In this document: positions 1 to 9,298 of the stretch, piece by piece | Layout of the letters: every line of letters starts with the position of its first letter | Position numbering within the stretch: the stretch's first letter is position 1 | Assembly (NCBI RefSeq): GCF_001186125.1 | Contig: NW_014040323.1 | Location: forward strand, 69,527-98,367 | Source of the DNA: Sphaeroforma arctica JP610 | Taxonomy: Eukaryota; Opisthokonta; Ichthyosporea; Ichthyophonida | Length of the DNA: 28,841 nucleotides | Direction of reading: 5' to 3' | Notes under the pieces: model-generated | What the model was told of the DNA's origin: nothing | Database searches by the model: none | Seen by the model: the letters and a program-made list of their open reading frames with translations, nothing else | Position numbers and translations under genes: made by a program

Positions 1-35
<35 letters not shown>

Positions 36-50
36 TATATATATATATAA
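1..50. repeat. (GT)n/(TA)n microsatellite
   Basis: A run of GT dinucleotides passes into a short TA run at the left edge of the window. It lies beyond the 3' end of the minus-strand 7TM-RGS gene. It is simple sequence with no coding value. Confidence 0.95.
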
Positions 51-386
51 GAGAACCGTATAACTGTTACAATACGTAGTGCGATGGTATACTACATACA
101 GTAGTCTTTCACTGGCACTCTTTATTGGTTATGTGTATAATTCACAATTAGTGCGTCGTGCGCATGTGTGCATGATCGAACCTCCTGCGCACATTCTAAA
201 GTCGTGCACGAGTCTGTTACCATCGGCGATTCAAATCTTACTCTTCGTCCGGGTAGATGTATTTACAAATGCGCTTGAATACATGCACAGCTATGTTTTT
301 TTACGAGTACATATGATTGTTCACTTCTATTCCAGGAACCGATGGCAATCCAAAACTACAACTATCCATGTTGCTCCTACCTGACT
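51..386. other. 3' flank of the 7TM-RGS gene
   Basis: This stretch lies downstream of the minus-strand 7TM-RGS stop codon and probably holds its 3' UTR. A plus-strand open frame runs through it (79-384) but shows no domain, signal or splice evidence, so it is taken as chance. The only element I can support is the AATAAA signal listed separately. Confidence 0.5.
121..126 (-). terminator. Candidate polyadenylation signal of the 7TM-RGS gene
   Basis: TTTATT on the plus strand reads AATAAA on the minus strand, about 260 bases past the TAG stop at 387-389. It is the first canonical hexamer I see downstream. The assignment rests on sequence and position only. Confidence 0.45.
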
Positions 387-3300
387 CTATGACAACCCTT
401 GTCGCTGGCGCATCAGTGCTTCCCGCCTTTTCCTGTACGCGTCCAAGCACTTCTTGAATTGGCTGGACGACCGAAACCCGAAACGGATCGTATTCAGCAG
501 GAAATCGCCCACTATCTCCTTCACCTCAGAGAAGAGCTTCGAATTCAGCAGAGGATTGCGCGGAGATGATACACCCAATCCTTTACTACTACTGACACTG
601 TTGTTCGTGATCGTAGTGCTATTACTATTGGTGTGGGTACCTGCATCGCCCATATTCGAGGTGCTGCTGTCCGTATGGTCCAACGAATTTCTTTTCGGTT
701 TGACAGTGGGTGTGCCAGCGATACTGCTAGGCGTTCTGTCAATAGGCGTTCTATCCACAGAATCAATCTGATTGGATGTTGGCCGAGCCTCCACCACACT
801 CCCAGAAGAAGAATTAGGCTTCGAACCTTTGATCCTTGCCAGCTGAGGCACACTCGCTTTCAATGCTTGTGCATCACTAAACACCTTGATCAACCTACCA
901 CGAGCCTCATGTGATATATTCACCGACATGATCGCATTAGGAGCAATAAAGTTCTTGTATATCAACTTCGCTTTGGCCTCAACTTGTTCCGTTACCTGTG
1001 CGATAGGCCAGGCTAGCTGGCCCATACCGCCCATGGTATAACCCAGCGCTAAAACTCTTTCCAAGCTACTACTAGTCGCGTTGAACACAGTGGTGTTATT
1101 CAGCATATTCTCAAACTCGATGATTGCTTCGTAGCACAACAAATTCTCACTATTCCAACAGCTAACGGAATACTCCAGCAATGCTTGCCTCAATATGGGG
1201 TCACTCAGGACCAGCTCCAGATTGAACCGCGCAGCCGGTAACACCGTAAGAGAGGACGAAAGCACACGCTCGTTTGCGCCTAAAACAAAATTCTGACTGG
1301 CGGCTCCGTGCATATTCCAATTCACATTTGGATTGGCATTCATATTTGGGGATGCAATCGTATCATTCCCGTCATATTGGGGGGTGTTTGAGCTAGCACT
1401 AGTACGGGCAAAACGCCTCGCTGTATGTGGGCTGTGAGTTCCCCAATCGGAAATTCGGGCCATAGTCTGTCTCAATCTCTCGCGTTTACTACCATTGTGT
1501 GTATGGTTCGTGGTATGGTTATTAGTAATTTGGGGTTGGACAGGAGGTGTTCTCAATGCTTGATCTACCAACAAGCTCTCCTTGGTCCTAAGGAAATCTC
1601 GTCTTCCCATAATTGTGTTAGTATTAGTGTCAGTACATGTAGTGGTATTACTATTGGTGTTCACGTTGATATTGGTACCAGTCCCAAAATGGGATACGCC
1701 ATCCGGGGTCGGCAACTCCTTAACCGCGCCATGACTCGTATCAACGCCCACTCTAGGTCTATATAAGGAACTTTCGGCGGTTTGATGATCACCCCTATCT
1801 TCATTGCCCCTACTGCCATGTATCAAAACATGCGGAATATGTATGTGCTTGGATGCTCCAAGGTGTGTGTGCCGACCACCGGAGGCATCGAACCCACTAC
1901 GAAAGGGTCGTTTAATAGCCTCCACAAACCTGTGTACCACACCCATATGCTTGTCCTCTTCCCCATCGTCTTGCACACCACCGTCTTCAATTTCATCGCT
2001 TCCCAACGCAAGCGTACTTTCTTGGGCATGCATGTCTCTGAGCGGCCCCTGGCCTCGTGTCCGCACAGCCGGGAAATTCAGAGTACTCGTTTCCAGCCCT
2101 ACGCCCATATGATCATACGCCTCACCCGTCTCCTGACTGTCCTGCGACGGATTTCTTATTGAAGCCGGGGTTTCCTCCGATAAACTGCGCTTAGTCGTGT
2201 AATTGGGCCCCTCTAGGGCTGATTTGTCCAACTCCCTATCGTAGTCATCACTACTACCAATATCTTCCTCCAGCGTTTTAGCTGCGCACAAACTGCCGGC
2301 TAGCAGTATAGAGTGTCCCAAAGAATTCCCACTCATGCTCGCAGTGGGGCCTATATTTGTAGTACTATTGATGCTACTTGTCGTTGTCTTGACGCTGTGG
2401 CTTGTGCTGATGTACGATCCCTTCCTGGACTCAGCCGATGGCGGGCCGGAAGTAAACATCGGTACTGAATGGATGGACGTGCGCGATGCGCTCATGCTGG
2501 AACGGTTTCCCATCCCACTTGAGCCTTGTCCTGTTTGCATATTCCCTAAGCCAAGCCCTACAGCACTTCTACCCATTAAGGCAATACCGTTCGCCTGGTC
2601 GACATCGCTGTGGCTGCTGTCATGGTACCCTTCGCCGTTTGCTTTGATGGCAAGTTCGTGGAGCTCCGTCTGGTTTAGCATGTGGATGTCACCAAAATTC
2701 CCCATGGGGCCAAAGATATCCCCTAAATCCGGATTGAACAGAAAGTAATGCATCCACAGAGCCATCATAACCGGCACAACAAGCAGCGGTAAGGAATATG
2801 ACAGATCCATGACATAGGTACCGATACTATTGTCCGACGACGACCAAAAATCCATCACTGTATTGAGATTCACCACCACGTCGACGCCCATGCACACCAT
2901 GTACGTGTACGTCGTGACAGATTGGAAGTAGCCGTCCTTGACTATAGCAATATAAGGCACTGCTGAGACCACCACAATCAGCAGATATACGAAGAACATG
3001 TAATTGTTGATTTGTTGCCCTGTGTGTGTCAGACACAGACTGGGATCCGTGATACGGGTCTCCAGACACCGCTCCTGTGTTGACTGAGCGACTGCTTCCG
3101 CGTCCACCACAAAGAACATAGGCAGGAAGTGCAGGGTTCCCGCAATAGTCGTGAATGCTGCAACTGTGGCCCAGTTCATCAGCCACTGCCAGTGCCGCAT
3201 TAACCACGGCGCGTCTGGGTCTATTTCGTCACTGTCTGTGACCTCTACGACATAGGACTCTCTCGAGAGCGCCGCTATTGAACTGTCTGAGGGGTTGTAC

Positions 3301-5342
3301 GCATTAACCTGTGCGTGTTTAGGCTCGGAGACCGTTTCAGACTCGTCCTCGTGCTCGTGGTCGCCGTCGTTATGGTTCCCATCTTCGTATTCCTCTCCCG
3401 CCAGTACGATATCCATGGAACTTTCGTGGTCCCACATTGTACCGATATCTCTATCCCGTGGTGATCCATAGGTAGTACTGAAGTCTGACCGTGCCATACT
3501 ACTACGTATTTCCCCTTGCCCTTCGGTTTGTATTTGGTACGGTTGATTTGGTCTGTGCTTGTCCTGTTGGTGTTTACCAGGGTCGGTGCTGGTTTGACCA
3601 GTATGGTTGTCATCCATAAAACTAATGCTCTTCTTGTCCGAGTCTCGATGCTCACAATCACTCATACTAACTGGACGGCGGGATTGCGGCAATTCAACCA
3701 TACTCAGGGACTCCACCTTCACATTAACACGTGCATTATTCTCGCACGTACACGTATCTCGACAAGTGTGTTTGTGGCAGCTGTTCGCAGGTTTCGTACC
3801 TACATACTCACCACTCAGGGAAGTATCCATAGTCTTACTGTCACCCATCTGAGCACCATCTCCTTCCGCATTTGTACTGGCATGAGTGTCAGCGATGACA
3901 TTCGTATGCCTGTGCTTATTCGTATGTGCTGTGGCACCATCGTATTTGTATGCACCCGAACCCAGCTGTGAACCCCCACCTTCCTCTTTGCCACGGTTCC
4001 CCTCAGCCTCCTCCGACCACGCACCACCAGCCATGCCGCACTCGCACACAAACGAATCACCAATGCACACATTCACACGCCCACACGCAGGGCATCCGCA
4101 ATTCACAACCCCGGCTGCATTTGCCGGTACGGACAGTCGATGCGCAACATCTGGCGATCTATCGGGCCTCGTACACCCCGAATTCACGGACATAGTACCA
4201 CACTGACTGGCACCGTTACTATTATACAATCCACCTTTTCTGCGAATGACTGTCTCCTTACTATCGCCCCCTCTGCCACTAGTACTCCCATCAATGGTGG
4301 GACTGGTCTGTGGGGTTAGGCTGAGCACATTATGCGCATACTCGCCTCGCCGGTCACATTCATACGACCTCTGCCGGGACATGGATCGTGCCAGATGCTT
4401 GCGTTTGTCGAAATACACAGCTGCATCGCTCATAGTTCTATGCACCAGACTCCTCTTCCTATTGGTATTGCCGTCACCTTCCTCTGCATCCACGTCACTC
4501 TTGGCCCCACTGGCGGCCCATTTTCCGTCCTCTTTCACGGATTGACTCAAGTACGGGCGCTTGTTCCTGTGTGACCGTCGCAGAGGCGGTGATCGGCTTA
4601 GCCCCTGAAATATCTTAGATCCTGTACTGCTATAACCAACGGTCCTATCACTAGTAGTCGTCCGCGCCCTCTGGCGTCTAATGATTTCCTTCCAATGCTC
4701 AGAGCTACCACTTACATCGAATACATCGCAGTCTTGGTCTTTGTGAAGAAGTATTTGTCGTGCTATACTTGATTGCCAATTCGCGGGAAGGTTTATCTCT
4801 ATCTGAGGTATGTTGGTAGCGTATTGTACATTCATGAGGGCTAGTTTGTATGCTAATGTCTGGTGCCACAGATAAAGGCAGTAAACAGGCCCCACCATGT
4901 ATATACCTAACCATCTAATCAGCATAGACGGATACGAGCACACCCAGTCTGCATCAATTGCACACATGGTGAAGATGAAGCCATCTAAGATAAACCACGC
5001 GCTAATCACAAACGGCATGGCGTACGACCGATGTACCAGCGGCTCCCACTTGCGGAATACAATTAGGGCTGTGACGCCTATAATGAACCATATCATGCGA
5101 GACAGACTCGTCCAGTACTGCTCGTGATCCACAAAGGTCTCGCACTCATAGCTCTCTTGTGTGTGTGTTGATGTTGTGCCGCTACGATAGTCGAAATGCT
5201 CATTCGTTTGTACATAAGTATCTTGGTCAGTGTCATCAGCTGCGAAGCGCCGAGTCAGGTGGTATACGTATGACAAAATGTCTGCACTTTTACCAGAACT
5301 GACTTCCGGGGGCCTTGAAGGCGTGAGAAAGGGTGCGTACAT
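387..5342 (-). CDS. Seven-transmembrane protein with C-terminal RGS domain
   Basis: One uninterrupted frame encodes about 1,651 residues. The upstream TTG at 5348 is ignored, because the first ATG is at 5342 and an in-frame stop lies at 5361-5363. Hydrophobic helices lie near residues 82-100, 109-131, 141-162, 722-745, 781-804, 809-832 and 845-869, giving seven membrane passes. The TM3-TM4 loop is about 555 residues and a second linker of about 500 residues follows TM7. From about residue 1,375 the RGS fold begins, with DPILRQALLEYSVSCWNSEN then the LLCYEAIIEFENM helix. The IYKNFIAPNA and ISHEARGRLIKVFSDA segments follow near 1,480-1,510. After a low-complexity insert of about 100 residues, the last RGS helices appear as EIVGDFLLNTIRFGFRSSSQF. 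RGS domains speed GTP hydrolysis by G-alpha, and 7TM-RGS fusions are known in plants (AtRGS1) and some fungi (GprK). With seven passes the RGS end is cytosolic and the N-terminus outside. The ligand is unknown. The 7TM-RGS call is firm; activity of the split RGS domain is not. Confidence 0.88.
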   Translation of the reverse strand: MYAPFLTPSRPPEVSSGKSADILSYVYHLTRRFAADDTDQDTYVQTNEHFDYRSGTTSTHTQESYECETFVDHEQYWTSLSRMIWFIIGVTALIVFRKWEPLVHRSYAMPFVISAWFILDGFIFTMCAIDADWVCSYPSMLIRWLGIYMVGPVYCLYLWHQTLAYKLALMNVQYATNIPQIEINLPANWQSSIARQILLHKDQDCDVFDVSGSSEHWKEIIRRQRARTTTSDRTVGYSSTGSKIFQGLSRSPPLRRSHRNKRPYLSQSVKEDGKWAASGAKSDVDAEEGDGNTNRKRSLVHRTMSDAAVYFDKRKHLARSMSRQRSYECDRRGEYAHNVLSLTPQTSPTIDGSTSGRGGDSKETVIRRKGGLYNSNGASQCGTMSVNSGCTRPDRSPDVAHRLSVPANAAGVVNCGCPACGRVNVCIGDSFVCECGMAGGAWSEEAEGNRGKEEGGGSQLGSGAYKYDGATAHTNKHRHTNVIADTHASTNAEGDGAQMGDSKTMDTSLSGEYVGTKPANSCHKHTCRDTCTCENNARVNVKVESLSMVELPQSRRPVSMSDCEHRDSDKKSISFMDDNHTGQTSTDPGKHQQDKHRPNQPYQIQTEGQGEIRSSMARSDFSTTYGSPRDRDIGTMWDHESSMDIVLAGEEYEDGNHNDGDHEHEDESETVSEPKHAQVNAYNPSDSSIAALSRESYVVEVTDSDEIDPDAPWLMRHWQWLMNWATVAAFTTIAGTLHFLPMFFVVDAEAVAQSTQERCLETRITDPSLCLTHTGQQINNYMFFVYLLIVVVSAVPYIAIVKDGYFQSVTTYTYMVCMGVDVVVNLNTVMDFWSSSDNSIGTYVMDLSYSLPLLVVPVMMALWMHYFLFNPDLGDIFGPMGNFGDIHMLNQTELHELAIKANGEGYHDSSHSDVDQANGIALMGRSAVGLGLGNMQTGQGSSGMGNRSSMSASRTSIHSVPMFTSGPPSAESRKGSYISTSHSVKTTTSSINSTTNIGPTASMSGNSLGHSILLAGSLCAAKTLEEDIGSSDDYDRELDKSALEGPNYTTKRSLSEETPASIRNPSQDSQETGEAYDHMGVGLETSTLNFPAVRTRGQGPLRDMHAQESTLALGSDEIEDGGVQDDGEEDKHMGVVHRFVEAIKRPFRSGFDASGGRHTHLGASKHIHIPHVLIHGSRGNEDRGDHQTAESSLYRPRVGVDTSHGAVKELPTPDGVSHFGTGTNINVNTNSNTTTCTDTNTNTIMGRRDFLRTKESLLVDQALRTPPVQPQITNNHTTNHTHNGSKRERLRQTMARISDWGTHSPHTARRFARTSASSNTPQYDGNDTIASPNMNANPNVNWNMHGAASQNFVLGANERVLSSSLTVLPAARFNLELVLSDPILRQALLEYSVSCWNSENLLCYEAIIEFENMLNNTTVFNATSSSLERVLALGYTMGGMGQLAWPIAQVTEQVEAKAKLIYKNFIAPNAIMSVNISHEARGRLIKVFSDAQALKASVPQLARIKGSKPNSSSGSVVEARPTSNQIDSVDRTPIDRTPSSIAGTPTVKPKRNSLDHTDSSTSNMGDAGTHTNSNSTTITNNSVSSSKGLGVSSPRNPLLNSKLFSEVKEIVGDFLLNTIRFGFRSSSQFKKCLDAYRKRREALMRQRQGLS

Positions 5343-5428
5343 AATCAAACTCCGAATATGTCATGTATTTACTTATATATATTTATATATGTATATACCT
5401 ATATATATATATATATTAAAAATATTTA

Positions 5429-5479
<51 letters not shown>

Positions 5480-5682
5480 TATATANATATATATACCTAC
5501 TATATAGACAACGATATATATATATATATATATATACGATATATATGTGTGTGTATGTTTGTGTGTGTTTGTGTGTGTGTACTTGTATATGTGTGTATGT
5601 GTACACACGGGTATACTTGAATATGTATGTATGTATGTGTGTGTGGGTATATATATAGATATATATATAAATATATAGATAG

Positions 5683-5733
<51 letters not shown>

Positions 5734-5760
5734 ATAATCGACTCAATGTGTATAAATACA
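5343..5760. repeat. Compound (TA)n/(GT)n microsatellite upstream of the 7TM-RGS gene
   Basis: TA runs, GT runs and TATG/TGTG variants fill most of this stretch, which would be the 5' flank and promoter side of the minus-strand 7TM-RGS gene. One ambiguous base (n) lies at 5486. The IYIYI-type frames in it are microsatellite translations, not genes. Core promoter elements cannot be separated from the TA background. Confidence 0.9.
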
Positions 5761-7369
5761 CAAATTACATATGTGCGGTTGCTGTGAAACAGAGTGCGAA
5801 GCGGTGTGCTTCCGAATGCATAGCCGTAGGTGGGTCCGACTGGCTTTAGCTGATTGTTTGAAGTTGTTTCGCCATGCTTACGTATAGGACGGAATCTGTT
5901 ACGCTCAACTTTGAAAACGTAGTGAGTGCCTAGCTGAAGTTGATAAATAGGTACACCTCACACCTGCGTCAACACGATCATCAGTTCATCACTGAGCATT
6001 TGTCTGAACTTTAATATGTAATTCTCAAATTTATATATTATATCGATGTATTTCCATCATGTGTTGTCGATTTACTGTGTCTCGGCCTCTGGCCGAAGTA
6101 AAACGTAAACCTATATCAATTCCATGTCTATACGTTAAAACGCAAAATGTATTGGGTCATGACTCATGACTCATGTTTTTTTAATAAAAAACAAACAAGA
6201 ACACGTATTTATGTTCAGTTGTTGATTGTTGACCGGTCTGAAGAATTCTCTTTGACAGTCTTCATTTTGCGAAAATGGGATTTCATAACTTATGAAATTT
6301 TCAAACGATTCGGGGACCCAATTATTTGAAAATCACCCTGATGAATGGGTAAAAAGACTTTCAAAAATTGATTTCTATTTTGGATAGACCAATAGATTTT
6401 GATCAAATTTCACCGCGATACATAGTCCAGTAACATGTTACCAGTTTATTTTTTAGATTATTCCGTACTTGTCTATCCTACCCTTTTTTTCGCAATTGGG
6501 CAGCCGTTTCATCCTTTTTGGGCCTCGTCCATCGGGGTTTCATTTTATGGACATGGGACCGCTGTGGGTTTTTGAATATTTGTTTCTAAAATATGATTGG
6601 CTATGCAAAACAGCCGGCTACTAGCATCTAAGAGGCAAAATCCGCTGTTCGAAGACCTGTCCAATTGGGCGGATGGGTAGGATAGACAATAGAGAGTTGA
6701 GACTCGCCCTCCAAAATTGCTTTGAACCGAAACTTGTTTTGAATATTTGGATTGTTTCCAAATTGTCGAACCCATGAAAATATTTTTTCAATACATAATG
6801 AATTGAGACAACCAATGAAATTTCAATTTATCCACATGAGTCAAAAAAATTATTTCGAGTTTTTTTTAGTCCGGGGCTGGCGGTTTGAATAGTAAATACA
6901 GCCTTTCTTTTTTTTTTAAATAGTTTTTATAGTTTAGAGACAAAAGAGCCTTTGTTGATTTTTCGATTGTTTTGAAACAAATAGGCAACGTGCTACTACC
7001 ATGTGTATATGCTCTATTATTATAAATATTATTATATTTATAAGAATAAAACAACAATGTCAATCATAAATATATAACCAAAAAATGGGTTGTAAACGTG
7101 AATGGTTGTAATCAGGTGTATTTTTATTTTTTTATTTTTTAGTCATTAGAGTTTGGATGACGAATTGATGACCGACGGGCGACGGAAGGTTGGGACACTT
7201 CGGACTTCTTCCCATTTTGTATTTTATAAATAATTGTTTAGCAACTTTTTGTATTTGTTTTTTTATTTTTTTATTTATTTTTATTATGTACAGTCCTCTT
7301 TATATGTCCAGTTCCCGGGATTGGCAAATATTTGGACATATAATGAGGTTAAACAAGTCTGGGTCAGTT
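5761..7369. other. Intergenic AT-rich stretch, no gene recognised
   Basis: No frame here has family features, and the longest (6147-6329 and the minus-strand frames at 6545-6815) look random. An inverted repeat at 6469-6690 is listed separately. The T-rich part from 7100 to 7290 contains many TTTTATTTTTT runs. Some of this may be old transposon sequence, but I could not assign it. Confidence 0.6.
6469..6690. repeat. Inverted repeat with 15-bp perfect arms
   Basis: TTGTCTATCCTACCC near 6470-6484 is the exact reverse complement of GGGTAGGATAGACAA near 6676-6690. A CAATTGGGC block lies inside each arm. The interior of about 190 bases has no convincing frame. The size and layout fit a small non-autonomous element or a palindrome remnant. 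No clear target-site duplication was seen, so the class is open. Confidence 0.5.
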
Positions 7370-8200
7370 TCATACCATCAGGTTCGGGGTCCAATCTATG
7401 GGAGTATGGGTCACACCAGGAGGAATTCTAGGCTCTCTCATTAAATACTCCTTCCCTTTCGTGACGAGCAAGCCCTGACTTGCACTAAAACCAGCTTCTC
7501 TAACCTTACTGACCCACTCAATCAAACGCTTTTCGAGCTCGTGATGTGTTCCTCTCCTTTCTCGATATTTCTTTTTTATATGTACCTCATAAGACTGACT
7601 GAGTATCTTCTCTCCGGACTCCATGAACCTTCTTATCCCTTACGATAGTTGTCTTTACATGATAGGTCTAAGCTGTATTCCGCGTTCTAGATTGTACGCA
7701 CGATGACACCTTTATCTTTGTTTGTTAGATTGATTCTTTTTGTTGTATTGGAGCTCACCTTTGATAATACAGTCTGTTTATATGTTTTCTTCTTCTTACC
7801 TACAGTGAGCTTATCTATTATCATACTAGATATTCCTTTCATACCAGACGATTCATCCTGCTTTGGCGTCGACTGTGGTTTCGATCCGCCTGGTTCACTC
7901 GTTGTAGGTCCGTTTTGTGTCAATTCGTCTGGCTCTCTGTCTGTTATTAGTGAAACCAGACTCCCACATGTCATTCGGTGGCTGGCATTTATCTGTAGAC
8001 AGGCAGTAACCGATAATATTTGAGCTATACCCCTCACCAAAGGCATGCATACTTCGATCGCAACCAGCACATTTGTGTACACCACCCACTGGGTGCGTTG
8101 TAGTGCATCCTTTCGCAGAACAGCGTTCACCACTAGAAGTGGCTATCGTCGGGAAACAAAACATCAAACCAATAACTAGCGCATGGTTAAAGCAATACAT
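7370..8200 (-). pseudogene. Pogo/CENP-B-like DNA transposase fragment (decayed)
   Basis: Read on the minus strand, three pieces line up. The first (8200-7895) has a Cys/His-rich stretch, CSAKGC...HKCAGCDRSMHAF, resembling a small zinc-binding module. The second, in another frame (to 7687), has a lysine-rich patch and ends with NLTNKDKGVIVRTI, similar to the start of a CENP-B N-terminal helix-turn-helix. The third (7624-7370) carries RRGTHHELEKRLIEWVSKV then REAGFSASQGLLVTKGKEY, close to the second helix-turn-helix of Tigger/pogo transposases (HTH_Tnp_Tc5). There is a frame change between pieces one and two, and a stop plus a gap between two and three. No DDE catalytic domain follows at lower coordinates. 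It looks like the 5' part of a plain cut-and-paste transposon gene that decayed in place. Family assignment rests on motif likeness. Confidence 0.55.
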
Positions 8201-8717
8201 ATGTTGTATACGTTGTGGAGAACCTGCTGTACCTGAAAATGATCTAGATGCCTACCCCTAGGTGGGGATATGGAGAGAGGTAGTATAGATAGATCATACC
8301 CGTGGACACTAGAGATGGTAAGGGATATTTCCCAGCTTCAGTAGCCAACTTGGTGATGGTGCATGTCTGTGGCTAGGTGGACCCAGGTGACAGCAGGGAT
8401 GCCGAGGGAGGGGGTCCCCTATAAAATAGAGGTGGGGGTAGAATCCTACCTTCTCATCTTCCATAGCCTTTAAGCACCTCTCACACACTTGGGCTGTACC
8501 TGAAAATGAGGTACCAGTCTGCATCGTATGCAGACAAATATGGCACAGTATATGTCGTCCATCGTGCGGTACAAGTGATGACTTCAACTACATTGGAGGT
8601 CCTAAAGACACGTGGTACGGCGTCAAGCGAAGATGTTGCTTTGGCATTAATAAGAGCCCTAAATGCCCTGGATGTAATAAATACAAACTTATATACATTT
8701 TATTACATGTAATTATA
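8201..8717 (-). other. Possible upstream piece of the transposon relic
   Basis: A minus-strand frame at 8587-8309 encodes a CHIC...CERC cysteine pair arrangement (HILCHICLHTMQTG, then QVCERCLKAMEDEK) followed by a possible donor (AAG|GTAGGA at 8450). A 17-base word, GCTGTACCTGAAAATGA, occurs twice on the plus strand, near 8225 and 8491. It could be the zinc-finger 5' exon of the relic at 7370-8200, but the splice phases I tried did not join cleanly. Function is not assigned. Confidence 0.3.
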
Positions 8718-8828
8718 GAGGACACACACATACATATATGTATATGTACGTATGTGAAATAATATATAATACTAATTTTATATTTATATATATTAATATA
8801 TTATTCTTATTCTTATTCTTATTCTTAT

Positions 8829-8927
<99 letters not shown>

Positions 8928-8965
8928 TTTTCTTAATATATTCTATATATATATATATATATTTC
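8718..8965. repeat. (TTATTC)n and (TA)n microsatellite
   Basis: A short run of TTATTC hexamers near 8800-8830 is followed by about 85 bases of pure TA, and a second TA run lies near 8946-8961. Runs of this size are likely to vary between strains and may be collapsed in the assembly. Confidence 0.95.
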
Positions 8966-9298
8966 TATATTGCGGTTTGTTTTTCTAATATCTTCTATTC
9001 CAGATTCCACAGTTTATTCTATACCGTTTACTTTAGTTGATCAGCCTTTTATTTTGATTGACAAGGTCTCGCTAAATTAAAATCCCCGGGCGTATCTCCC
9101 GGTGTGAACAATTTGTGAGGGGTAGTGGTTCAGCACACTTAACATTGCACACCTGATTTTTCACAGGAATGTGACTTGTAACTTGTTGCATACGAATGGT
9201 GAATTATAAAAGACCTTACACGGCTTTCGATGTTAAATGTTGGTTTTTCTTATAGTGAGTTGCGATCTAATGACAAAAGTAGAACGCTGACTCCGTCC
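8966..9298. other. 3' flank of the secreted Cys-rich gene
   Basis: This stretch lies downstream of the minus-strand stop at 9299. TTTATT words (AATAAA on the minus strand) near 9013 and 9048 are possible polyadenylation signals, about 250-285 bases past the stop. I see no gene in it. Confidence 0.5.

Noticed and set aside
454-5127. Many plus-strand frames of 70-150 residues opposite the 7TM-RGS gene
   Set aside because: They are antisense shadows of a long GC-richer coding frame, with no motifs of their own.
5343-5348. TTG start two codons upstream of the 7TM-RGS ATG
   Set aside because: A eukaryotic gene would start at the ATG at 5342; TTG is not needed.
5230-5761. Frames rich in IYIYI and THTHT on both strands
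   Set aside because: They are translations of TA and GT microsatellites and include an ambiguous base.
9085-9140. tRNA-like words (GTAGTGGTTCAGCAC)
   Set aside because: No acceptor, anticodon and T stems could be paired.
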